Shown: piece by piece, positions 10,646 to 22,099 of the stretch | Position numbering within the stretch: the stretch's first letter is position 1 | How the letters are laid out: every line of letters starts with the position of its first letter | Source: Viscum album | Taxonomy: Eukaryota; Streptophyta; Magnoliopsida; Santalales; Viscaceae | DNA: 64,000 nucleotides | Direction of reading: 5' to 3' | Assembly (NCBI GenBank): GCA_963277665.1 | Contig: OY728158.1 | Location: 596,154,818-596,218,817 of the forward strand | Translations under genes and position numbers: made by a program | Notes under the pieces: generated by a model | Told to the model about the DNA's origin: nothing | Database searches by the model: none | Seen by the model: only the letters and a program-made list of their open reading frames with translations

Positions 10646-13600
10646 TCACCTAATATTTCATATTATATCATTGAGAACAAAATGAAAGGATTTATTTTTT
10701 TCTAATTTTCAGGAGATATTTATGAGGAAATCATATTATATAAATGAGGGATATTATATGACATAACATAAAATGAAATTTTATTCTTTTCCACTTATAT
10801 TAAATGAAGTGCCTTATTTTAATGTTAGTGAATTTGTATTACATGTTATGTAACATGATAATATTCCAATTTCTTCATGCATCCTCATGCGATCATCACC
10901 CATAATTATGTATTGTACAAAGTATGTAATGAGGTTACATATAACATCCATCACCATAAATCAAATTCTATGATACATTTGGAAAAGGATATGATGTAAT
11001 TAAGGAATTAAAACTTAAATTTTTAGTGTATTTATTTCTTCAAAAATTTTTATAATTTAAGTAATCATAACATAAAATCTTACTTGAGGAGTTTTTCATT
11101 CTTGCATTTGACAAATAAATGGATGGGTTCATTTACTAATAAATTGTAATGCAGCAGTAGATGTTCAAACTATTGAAGATAATCCTCAAAAAAATTATAA
11201 AACCACTACCGTATGATTTCAGTATGTGTTTTATATTATCTCGATACCTCATAAATTCTCCCAATGTCTATAGCTCTTCTTCTTCTTCCCCTTACTTTGC
11301 ACCACCAGATGATAGCATGTTTTGGGTGAATAATAGTTCCAATTTTGAGTGTAAAAAGTTATTTTCCCATGGATACATCATCAAGATACAATTAAACTAA
11401 TATTGGAGATCTTTGTCAAATAATTTGATGGTCTGAAGATGTTACATAACCTCTTCAGTGCAAGGTAAATGGTTTTAAAAAAGTTGATCATTATAATTTG
11501 CACATATTTCATATTTATTAGAAAAGGTGATATTTTTATTAGTTTATAATCAATTTATCTGTTAAACAAGTGTTGTTAAACCCACTTTTAATATTATTAG
11601 TTGTATCAATGAATCCAAATATTTTATATGTTTGAAATCATGCATGTAAATGAATTAAATGAAAATCGTATTTTGTTTTACTGATGAATGGTAAAATATG
11701 ACATGCATACATGTTCTATGGATTTTATGTAACAGTGTAAGACATGTGACATTATAAGGTGTACTATATTATAAAATCATATATATCTTTTTATTTTCTC
11801 TTACGATGCCTTGACATTGTAAAATTTGATATTGTTGCTTCGAATTAAAAAAATGCATCATATCATAAATACAATATGATAGATATTGTATTGGATAGAA
11901 TATAATATCATAGGGAGTGGTTAGGTTATCAGTCATAAAGTGTGACCAATATCCCACATCTCTATTATATCAGTCATAAATCACATATGGGATAAATTAT
12001 AAAATATTTTTAAGGAATAAGAAAATTTATTTTTCTTATATTAAATGATGAATTGTATTAATTAATTATAAAATGTTTATTAATAATAAAAATGGTATTT
12101 GTGAATATTATTAATTGATAATGAGTTTATAAATTATGTAATTAGAAAGAATTTATATTAATTTAATAAATGTTTTAAAACCATTTATTAATATATATTA
12201 CTTAAATATTAAAGAGTTAATTTAACATTCCTTTTTATAAAATTATATGGGAAACCATGTGAATTATGAATAGTGTTATTTTATAAATCATGATGAATAA
12301 TTTATTGTTTTTTATTAACTAAAATAAAATATAAAATATTAATTATTTATTTTATGTAAATTATAAATTTTTCCTAAATATTTATTATAAACGATCAAAT
12401 TAAAGGAAGTCTCATTTGAAAATTATTTAAGCCTCATCAATAGGTGTTTATAATGTCGATATTATAATATGTTTAAATAATGTTTAAATATGTGGTTTTT
12501 AGGATTATATAAAATTTTCAAATAATTGAATCATAAAAAGTTTATAAAAAAATAAATATCATGTATTTAAAATAATTTGTATTCTAAAAAAATTAAATAT
12601 AAATATTATTAATAATAGGTTTTTATATTAAAATATTATACAATATATATAATGGATTAGCTTAAATTATAAGGTTTTTATGATTAAAATTTGTTTTATC
12701 AATTTTTTAAAAGTTGTTATCTCATGTTTCAATTTATGAAAAATTTATTTATTTAATGGTTAATCACTTGTAAATTGTTCATGAATATATATTGTTTATA
12801 CATTATGAATATGTGTGTGATTTAGTTTATGTGACAAACTATTATAAATTTTCATACCATGTTAGGTACATAAACCTAAGATCCAGTTTTCATCTTATTT
12901 GACCTCAATTGTTAATTAAAGATATGATATTGAATTTATTTCTTAAATATAGTTTATATATATTAGGTTTTATAATTCTAATAAATCAGATATTATCTTG
13001 AATAAAGTATCTGTAGGTAGCGGGGAATTGGGTCTAACATCCCAATATCTTAAAGGCTTGTGACTTCTTTTAGAAAGGTGGGGGTTTGCTATCCATGGAC
13101 TTGGGCTTACAATTTTTTGAGATTTTAAATCTTATATTGTTTTAAACCATTATATAAAGAGTTTATGTACCATATTCATGATAAATATTTGGATCTATGT
13201 TTATATGTTTGAATTATTTATTTGGGTGAGTAACACAAACTTTGGGATGTGTAAAGAGTTACACATCAATATATTTTGAAAATATTGATTTGGTAGAGAG
13301 AATAATATTCCAAAACTAAATCATTAGAATAATACACACATAATGGAAATAACATGATAAAATATAGTGAGATTAAATCCCCTTCTAAATTCTATGTGTT
13401 AAATTCCATCCAAAGAAGCACTTATCAAGAGATCGAATACCCAACATGCAATACTTATTAAATATAAAGACCCTTGGATCATCTTGTGCAAATAAAAAAT
13501 GTAATAAGGTGAAATTAGTAGTTAAGTGTCTTTTTCTTGGTGTTTGATTTGAGTTACACTTAGCTAGGAAAACCTAACAGTTAGGATACTAGAAGAATAT

Positions 13601-14929
13601 AGTTTGGGTTATCCACATGATATATTGGGGAAAGTGTTTGTTCACTTGAATATTCACGAGAGATATATGATATGATTGAAAATATCAATATACAAAATAT
13701 AGTCATGTATTATTACATAGTAAGTCATTATGAAAGACGGATCCCAACATGTTAATGGATATGATGCAGTTAAAAGGGGTTATCATTTTAGTGGGATCCC
13801 ATTTACTAAAAGTTTTTGTATGGGTAATAAAACATTATGGTCATATGATAAAAGATTCTATTATGGATAATAACACCATAACCATCAAACTTAAGTTGAT
13901 ACCAATACTTAGTAAATATAATATTAATGTAAGAAAATCTTTATACTATTAACTTAATAAAATATCTTAAGTGTAAGGAATATTATATCAATTAGAGTAA
14001 CACCTTCTTAAGTAATCAAGTGTTAAGGTTGGTCAATAGGTGAGTTTAGTTTTTTATGAAGCATTGAATGATTCAATTGGTATTTGAAAAGAATTAGATA
14101 CTATGAAAACATAGTATTTTTTACGTATTTTATCTTATTTTTATCTATTTTAATGTTATGATAATTTTAACGAGTTCAAAAACACTTTAACTGATATTCT
14201 CAAGAGCTAAGAATAAAAGAACTATGTATGTGATGTCAAAGTTATTATATTTTATATATAATACAATTGGTCAAAAGGGGAAACTAAAAGAAGAAATGAT
14301 TTTTAAAGTTTCCAATAATGTTTCTTCAAGTAACCATATGAGGTCCTTGAAAGCTAAATGTAAAATAAGGAAGTAGTGATAATTCTATAAGATATTTTTT
14401 TGGGAATACCTAAAAGATTTATTCAAAATTGATGGGATACCATATCATGTATTAGTTTTATAGAAATATATTCCTTAGTTTTTAATGGTATGTTATACAA
14501 AATATATATTTTATAAGTGTTTTAAATATTCAAAAATTCAAAATTAATTGATTAATTGATAGGGATTTTATTTACATTCAAGTGGTGGGGAAAATAGTTT
14601 CTATATCTAAGTATTTGAATATAAAGGAAGTATACCTGAATCTAATCAATGAATGTGTATATTTATCAAAATTTTCATATATTATAAGAGAAAATTTTCG
14701 TTAAAAAATAATTATTTAGAATAAAATAATATCAGTAATTTTATTCAAGTAATTTATGATTCATTGGATTCTATTACATGATTTGATAATAAGAAAAGTT
14801 TAAAATTGTTTTGTCCCCGATGAAGTGATTATCTATGTTTTTGATAAAATATATAGAAATATGTTACCAAAACCCATCACTTGACATGTAAATGATTATT
14901 AGAATATAGAAGTAGGGGGAACAGGAGTA
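10646..14929. other. AT-rich DNA without recognisable genes
   Basis: Dense stops in all frames; the few frames of 60-80 codons (11161, 11769, 13749) have no recognisable motif. The segment is probably old transposon debris, but nothing in it identifies a family. Confidence 0.55.
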
Positions 14930-16060
14930 TTGAATCCCACATTAAAGACGAGGCTCGTGGCATGAAGTTATTCTTTTTGTGGTGGTGTCAACAGCCTCAT
15001 GGGATCGACTATCTTTTTGATTCTCATTATTTTATGGCCCGATTCTCTTCCTAACTCCTTTGATGGCTAGGGATTTATTTAGCGGCACATTGATGGTATA
15101 GTGATCAAGTTCCAACTCCACGATCTGAGGGATGCTACCTCATTTCCTTTTTCAGCTGGGAGTACGTGGAGTGGTCCGATGTGGTCTCCACTATAGGTTT
15201 GATGACAATGACAAATTTTGGGATCTTTCTTGTGGTTGTAAATTCTATATCGTTCTGTAGTCCTCATAGATTAAGGTGATATTTTAATGTTTTTATGTTT
15301 GATTTCTGGTGGTTTTGAATCATCAACGTCACTGAGGTACCCTGTACCAACTTGCTAGTTCCTTTTTCTCATTAGTTATCATGACTTCTTATTCGGGCTT
15401 TCATGGTTAGGACTTCGTAGGAGTCTTGTAGAAGAATCATGGGTTTTGTGGCTTCATGTAGTGACCATGATACTGATTCGGTGGGGGAACAATCATGAAG
15501 GATTCAATTAGAAGAAGGAATTGGACTAATTTGTAGCGTTCATGGATGTTTACTAGTGTTTTTTAGAATTCATGGTATGGTTTTTGTGGGTGTTTGTTTT
15601 GTGTAACTATGGTCCACAACATTTGGGACATTGCAATATTTTTTCCTGTAAGGGATGGACCTAGAAGATGTTCAGAGTTGGGAGTTTTCACCAGAACATT
15701 ACTATCCAGAATTGGTTTTTTGAGTGGGTATGACTTGTGCCCTAAGTATCGGGCCCATGAATTCATGTAAGGAACAACTATTTGAGTAGAAAAAGGAAGG
15801 ATAAAGATGGTCTTAACATTTTGATATGGGAGAGGAGCCCTTTTATAGGATTTTTGTGGTTTCATTTGTCCTTGGTCCTTTGGATCATGGGACTTGATTT
15901 TTGTTTTAGTCAGGATGTATTGTTGATTTCCACCTCATCCCTTAGAAGTGGGTTCATGTTTTTAATAAAAAATTAACTTTCAGTCATGGTTATAAAATGA
16001 AGAATATGTCTAGGGAATATGTGTTACCTTTAAGAGAAATGACATTGTCTCTGCTCAATC
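14930..16060. other. GC-richer block of unknown origin
   Basis: Base composition changes sharply from the AT-rich surroundings, and both edges are fairly abrupt. It contains a coding-like minus frame (15563-15950, listed separately). No LTR ends, terminal inverted repeats or known protein motif were recognised. It could be a captured gene fragment or part of a transposon. Confidence 0.5.
15563..15950 (-). pseudogene. Unidentified coding-like relic
   Basis: A minus-strand frame open for about 130 codons. The last 100 follow a Met at 15865. Composition is ordinary for a protein (for example ILPFSTQIVVPYMNSWARY, HLLGPSLTGKNIAMSQ), unlike the Ile/Lys/Asn/Phe-rich translations of the AT-rich flanks. 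Beyond the TAG near 15563 the same frame shows more plausible residues before further stops. I do not recognise the family and assign no function. It may be chance openness in a GC-richer block. Confidence 0.3.
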
Positions 16061-16086
16061 ATAGAGCTAATATTGATGTTTTCACA

Positions 16087-16450
16087 GTAAAATAATTATC
16101 CATAAAATTAAGGTATTGTTTCATATTTATGTTTAATTTATTTCTTTTTATCATTACTCACATAATAATTTTTTTTATATAGGTGTATTTTTTTTGTTCG
16201 AGTTGGGATGATCTGTCCATATTTCATGCCTTTGTGAAACAAAAAATTTACAGACTTCTTTTCCCTCAAAACCCTTCACTGCTATAATTTTGATAGTTAT
16301 CCCATTACTTCATGTTTTCACCACTACTAAATCTTATAGGTAATCTTGATTTTTCTCTGTAAAATAATTATCCATATAATTAAGGTATTTTTTCATATTT
16401 ATGTTTAATTTATTTCCCTTGAAAATTACTCATATAATAATTATTTTCTT
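16087..16450. repeat. 272-bp direct duplication beside the satellite
   Basis: About 90 bp beginning gtaaaataattatccat at 16087 recurs at 16359 with few differences, through tttatgtttaatttattt and the actca(c/t)ataataatt segment. It lies immediately left of the satellite array, with unlike sequence between the two copies. Confidence 0.75.
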
Positions 16451-16544
16451 ATACAATTGAATTCTATTTTTGAGAAGGGTGGTTTGTGTGTAGATGGTCA
16501 TGTTGTGTTGATATTTCGACCAATAAATTTAACACATATCATGG

Positions 16545-18825
16545 TAAAATTAACATTTAGGATTTTTTTAGTCTTTGGGATGTGTAGGAATCATCCACAC
16601 CTCTATTCAGAACATAGTGTGACCGATATGAATCCATGTACTTTTTCTATTTAAAATTAACATTAATTTTATTAATATAGACAAATGGCATACACCAAAA
16701 TGATAAAATTATTTATTTTGTTTTCATATATTAAGAAAATGATCCATAAGTCATTTTTGAGGTGTTTTAATTATCTATACCTCTATCCCATACACGTGGT
16801 TCCTAATAGGACTCAATTTGTCTGTTATGAGTTTAAAATATACATTTTACTTCAAAATGTTTCACTCACTAAAAATGATCAATCATAATTATATTATCTT
16901 TATATATTAGGAAAATCATTCTTATGTATTTTTTAACATGTAGTAATTTGTTTCAAATCAAACTGATACACGATGTGATCGGAATGAGTCATAGTATGCG
17001 TTTCGAGTTTAAAATGACATTTTATTAAAAAAGTTAATAGATGACTAAAAAATGAGAAGAAATATTCAGATTATTTTTATAACTTAGTAAAATGATCTGT
17101 AATTCATTTTAAAAATATAGGAATTAGATTCATCTCAATATGATCCACAGTGTAATCGGTATTACTCAAAGTGCATACTTTTATTTAAAATTGGAATCAA
17201 TTTTAGTAAAAAGGACAACTAGCCTACAAAAAATTCAGAAAACAAGTTTATTTTGTTTATTTTACGAATACAATACATAATTCATTTTTATGTGCATGGA
17301 TCAGTCATACCTCAATCCAATACATGATATGCATAGTAAAACTGAATGTCTCTGTTATCAGTTTAAAATTAACATTTTATTTCAGAAAGTGTCACTCACT
17401 GAAAACTGATGAAATGTGATATAATATACTTGATAATTTATTAAAATTATTCATATGCCATTTTTTACATGTAGGTATAATTTTAACATAAAACCGATAC
17501 AATATGTGATCATAATGAGTCAAAAGTGCATGTTTCAAGCTTAAAATGACATTTCATTAAAATGGACAACTCACATACTCAAAAGAAAGAAAAAACATTT
17601 GGATTGTTTTTATAAATTTGGATAATGATCCGTAAGTAATTTGAGACATGAAAAAATTAGATGAACCCCAGTTAGACCCCCAGTGTGACCGATATGACTC
17701 AAAGAGGATAATTTTATTTAAAATTGACATAAATTATAGTAAAATGGACCACTGACCTAGTCAAAATTGATAAAAAATTTTAAGATTGTTTTCATATTTT
17801 AAAATAATGATCTATAATTAATTTTTTATTTTTAGGGATTAGATTCATCTCAATATGATACCTTATTTTCCCATTATGACGTAAAGTGTCTGTTATGAGT
17901 TTAAAATTCACATTTTAGTTTAAAAAGTGACACTCACTGAAAAAAAATAAAATGCACTCAAATATTCTTGATAATTTGTGAAAAATGATCGTTATGTCAT
18001 TTTTTACATTTATGAATCAGTGTCACATGAAATTGATACACGATTTGATCGAAATGATTCAAATGTCTCTGTTTCTAGTTTAGAAAGACATTTTAGTAAA
18101 GAAGACAACTAAGGTACTCAAAACTGAGGAAAAACCTTTATATTGTTTTTATATTTTATAAAAATGATCCATATGTCATTTTAGATATGTATGAATCAGT
18201 ATTACCTCAATTTGACTCTTAGTGTGATCAGTATGACTCAAATTGTGTACTTTTATACTAAATTGACATCAATTTTAGTAAAATGGACAACTGACCTACA
18301 CAAAACTGATAAAATGCATTAATATTGTTTTACTACTTTAAAAAAACTTTCAATAAGAAATTTGGGACATATAGGATCAGACAGACATAAATCCAATACA
18401 TGATGTTCCTGGTGTGACTTAAAGTTGCCCTTATCATTTAAAAATCAACATTTTTGTTCAAAAATTGTCACTCACTAAAAACTGATCAAACACAATCATA
18501 ATTTTATGATAATTTAGGAGGGAGATTACGAAGAGATTTTTGACGTGTAGGAATTTTTTTACAGAAAACAGACACATGATGTGATCATAATGATTCAAAA
18601 GTGCATGTTTCTAGTTTAAAATGACCTTTTAGTGACAAAGATAACTGACGTACTAAAAACTAAGATAATACATTCAGATTATATTGATACTTCATGGAAA
18701 TGATTCATAAGTCACTTGAAATGTGTTATTGTTAGACTCACCTAAGTTTGATTCACAATGTGACAGGTATGACTCGAAGTGATTTTTTTTATTTAAAATT
18801 TACATCAATTTTAGAAAAATTAACA
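16545..18825. repeat. Satellite array, about 178-bp monomer, three-monomer higher-order repeat
   Basis: The anchor (g/a)tttaaaat recurs at 16649, 16831, 17007, 17183, 17361, 17539, 17716, 17899, 18078, 18257, 18436, 18614 and 18791, spaced 176-183 bp. Monomers fall into three types in strict rotation. Type A carries gtcactcactgaaaactgat (16831, 17361, 17899, 18436). Type B carries gtttaaaatgacattttagt (17007, 17539, 18078, 18614). Type C carries gacatcaattttagtaaaat (16649, 17183, 17716, 18257, 18791). The A-type motif cactcact starts at 16863, 17393, 17931 and 18469, so the higher-order period is 530-538 bp. There are about 12.8 monomers. Both ends are partial monomers. Confidence 0.93.
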
Positions 18826-19132
18826 CTTTTTTTAATTTAATTCAATATATTATTTCCTATATAAGAATTTTTTTTATTATATAGAAGTGTTATTTTTATT
18901 GATTATGGGTGTTATTTAGAAATATCATGATTTATTGTTAGGATTAAAATATAAAGTAAAATTTATATTTTTGAATGTATGTAATAATTTTTATAAATGT
19001 AGTGGTATAAACCAATGTTTGAAATGTTTATAAAATAGTGTTTTTTATTGTATTTGTGTGGTAAATTTCAATTCATTTAAATTATGAAATTGGACTATCA
19101 TTGTTGATATCGGATGTGTTTTTGGGGGTACG

Positions 19133-19185
19133 GTGTGCTGTTATAACACACTGTATGGGTGCTGCAGTGTGCTGTTACAACACAC
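19133..19185. repeat. Pair of 19-bp hairpin-like repeats
   Basis: gtgtgctgttataacacac at 19133-19151 and the same with one base changed (ttac for ttat) at 19167-19185. Each has GTGTG/CACAC arms, and they are spaced 34 bp apart. Confidence 0.8.
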
Positions 19186-19450
19186 TACAGTATGGCCCTT
19201 TATCAACACTTTTAAAATCAAAGATAAAAGAAACATTTTTCCACGCTATTAAAAGAGATTATAAAGGTACACTTTATTAGATATTATTTAAGAACTAATA
19301 AAACCCTTTTTCAACAATTATATATGATCTGATAAATGGGACCTCTAGTGGCACCAAAAAAGCCTTGATAAATTGGTCTTTTGTCTAGGATTTTTTAGCT
19401 TTGATAAAGGACCCCTTTATCTGCACTTTTTTATCAATGAAAAATAACCT
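19183..19450 (+). mobile_element. Possible CACTA (En/Spm-like) transposon end
   Basis: Starts CACTACAG, close to the family end CACTACAAGAAA. It is followed by related subterminal segments in both orientations: tttatcaacactttt, gataaatgggacc, ttgataaattggtc, gataaaggacccc, tttatctgcactttttt. Short subterminal repeats of this kind are usual in plant CACTA elements. No matching other end with a 3-bp target duplication was found: a tgtagtg at about 20634 is flanked by different bases. Confidence 0.3.
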
Positions 19451-19630
19451 GGATTTTAATCTCACTAATGTAGGCATTTCTTTTCTAGTTCTTATAAAGT
19501 AAATTTATAGTGTGGTTAAAGAACTATTTTGTACCTGCGTGGGTTCCCATTTTATGTTAATATTGAGTAACCTTCCTCAGATTGAAGATAAGATGGATTA
19601 AACAGTTAATATTTTTGTAGGATTTTCATT

Positions 19631-19969
19631 GTGCATAGATTGTGTAATTTAGGCGATCTTGGGATAAATATTTGGTATTGGTTGATTTTTCTTATAATAA
19701 TAGTTACTATTATTCTATCAAAATGTATCTATTTGAGTCTGTGTATGGATTGTCATGTATGTCACAAATTGTTTGGTATGAGGTGGGTAAAATTTCTCTT
19801 TATTGGAATTGTTTTGGGGACATTAACAAAAATTAATATTATTCATCACCAACCAATGATAGATCCAAGTAAGCATAAATGTTTTGTAGATCATCAATAT
19901 AGTCTTATGGAATATTTGGAAGGTAATAGAGTGTTTTTGAAAGATTCACCTTTGTTATATAATCATTAG
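19631..19969 (+). pseudogene. Unidentified 112-codon frame
   Basis: The first half is a hydrophobic segment (WLIFLIIIVTIILS), the second half is more hydrophilic (IDPSKHKCFVDHQYSLMEY, then NRVFLKD). After its stop the same frame runs on through KKEKSVMRYMRPFDITELI. The H...FLK spacing vaguely resembles the TNP2 transposase segment after its FDCH motif, which would suit the CACTA-like motif 450 bp upstream. The similarity is too weak to name it. It may equally be chance. Confidence 0.2.
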
Positions 19970-22099
19970 CTTGGGAAGAAAGAGAAATCTGTTATGAGGT
20001 ATATGAGACCTTTTGATATTACCGAGTTGATTGTAAGAGTATATTATTAGTTAGATAATCTGTCTTAGTTGACTACTATCTATAATGTTTTCTATGTGTA
20101 TACTATTTAGAAGTATTATCTTGATCCCTCTAATGTTCTTAATTTTAAAGATATTTATTTGGAATTGGATATTATAGTAGTGGAATGACATTTTTAGGTT
20201 CTTGAATATTATGAAAATATAACTATGGGAAATATAATTCATCGGTTTGAGTTTTTTTGTATCTCGTAGTATATTCTCACAAGACATTGGAATAGACATC
20301 AATGATGAGGGAGTAGTGGACAAATTTTTCAATTGTTAGTCTTCGTCAGCTTGAATTTCTGAGGGATAAAAGTGATATGGTGGATAGAATTGTTACATCT
20401 ATTTTTAATATTCAGGTATATATATTATTTTTTTACCATATTTTGTTTTGAACCATTCTTATGTCATTTTGGGTTATTTTTGTGAAAGTATTGGATTTTT
20501 CTATGCTTATTCATGGTTGGTGGATGGTTAAGAAAAACGAAATCGTATTCCTAGGAAAAAATGTGACTTATTATGGTTTGGGAAAATTCAATTTCACATG
20601 GTTGTCATATAGTAACACAAACAATGAAAAAAAATGTAGTGTCTACAGTGTATAGAAATTTTCACATGACTTACCAAAATGTGCATCCAAATCATGTTAA
20701 ATGAATAAATTAATATAAAAAATAATTTTTGAACCTTAAAACCCAAAAATTAATTCCATTATTACTCCTATAGTATAAGATATAAACCCTAGTGACTCTT
20801 CTTGGATATATTTGTGATCCTAACCCTTCCAAATAGTGATTCTAATGGATTTAAAGGCGTTGGATCTAGGAAACTTAATGTCCGAGCCTCTTCATTTTTC
20901 TTCTTTATATATATTCTTGATATACTCTATATTATTTAAAGGAAACCATATATTGGGGATATTATGGATAAATATATGGGTTTTTTCGTGATCTAACAGG
21001 TTTTTATATAGATACATTGTGAGAAAGGAAGGTATAAATTAGAACTACCATGATACATGTGTACTTCTTTGGGAATTGTCAAGGTATTTTTCATTTGTTA
21101 GCTTTATTAACATTGGGATTTTCAAATCGAATTTTCTTGATATTTTATTCATTGTTTTTATCTTATTAAAATTTTGAGTTCCCTTATTCATATTAGTGTA
21201 TGGATTATATTAATTTTGGGGGTATACCAAGTGTTTTAGATAGGTGCTTTTAGAGAAGGATTTTTTTATAAAATTTATATATTTTCTCACCAAAAATTAG
21301 ATTCACTTTTTTTTAAGGAATTAATAATGATATATCAAAAAGTGTTTTTTATACTATAATGAAATGGGTTTCACCATTTGTTCACTGTTGATGAAAAAAT
21401 ATTTCAAATCATTTTTTCTATTTTAAGAGTTTCTTGTTTTTTATGTGAAAAAACACCCCTGAAATGATTTATGTTGTGAAGATTAAATCCCCCAAGCATA
21501 TATTTTTTGAGAAATTTTATGCCTCCATGTTTGGGCTATGGAACATGAAATCAAAGATTACTTAGGAGAAAAATATATCTGGAAAACATGCTAGGATGGT
21601 TTTTGACTACCTATAATGTATTTTTGTTACAACTCTAACTAAAATTTTTATTATAGTGGGTTCACTTGTCGAGGTGTTCTCTCATACATGGGCTCGTGTT
21701 ATAGGTATTGGTACCCACATAGTTATTTGATCATTGAGGTTTGAGGTTCCTAACAAACCAAGACCCAACCAATCCTCAAACTTGTTTCCATTGTGTTCTG
21801 TTTTGATTGGTTATTTATAAATCCTTTGTGAAATGGTTTTCTTATAAATTATTTTTATATGGTTTGTTTATGCATGATTTATAAACAACTATAAAAGGTT
21901 GTATTTTAATGATCTTTAGAAAAAGGAAAATCTATATATATGGCCTTTTCATTATTAAAATGAAAAAAGTTGGTTTGTTTTATAAATATATCTTATGAAT
22001 CCCTTTTTGAGATCTTACTAATATTTTTTCATACCCTTCACATAACTTCTATTGTATATTGATATTTTTTATTCAATGTGGGTAAAGGAAAGGAATTGT

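Larger units (their letters stand above)
18826..22099. other. Mostly unidentified AT-rich DNA with CACTA-like features
   Basis: Contains two hairpin-like repeats (19133-19185), a CACTACAG motif followed by several ttatcaacac/ttatctgcac segments (19183-19450), and an unrecognised 112-codon plus frame (19631). The remainder, including 20660-22099, shows no recognisable gene. Confidence 0.5.

Noticed and set aside
20627..20645. tgtagtg as the far end of a CACTA element starting at 19183
   Set aside because: The flanking trinucleotides differ (aca and tct), and no subterminal repeats resembling the left end are present.
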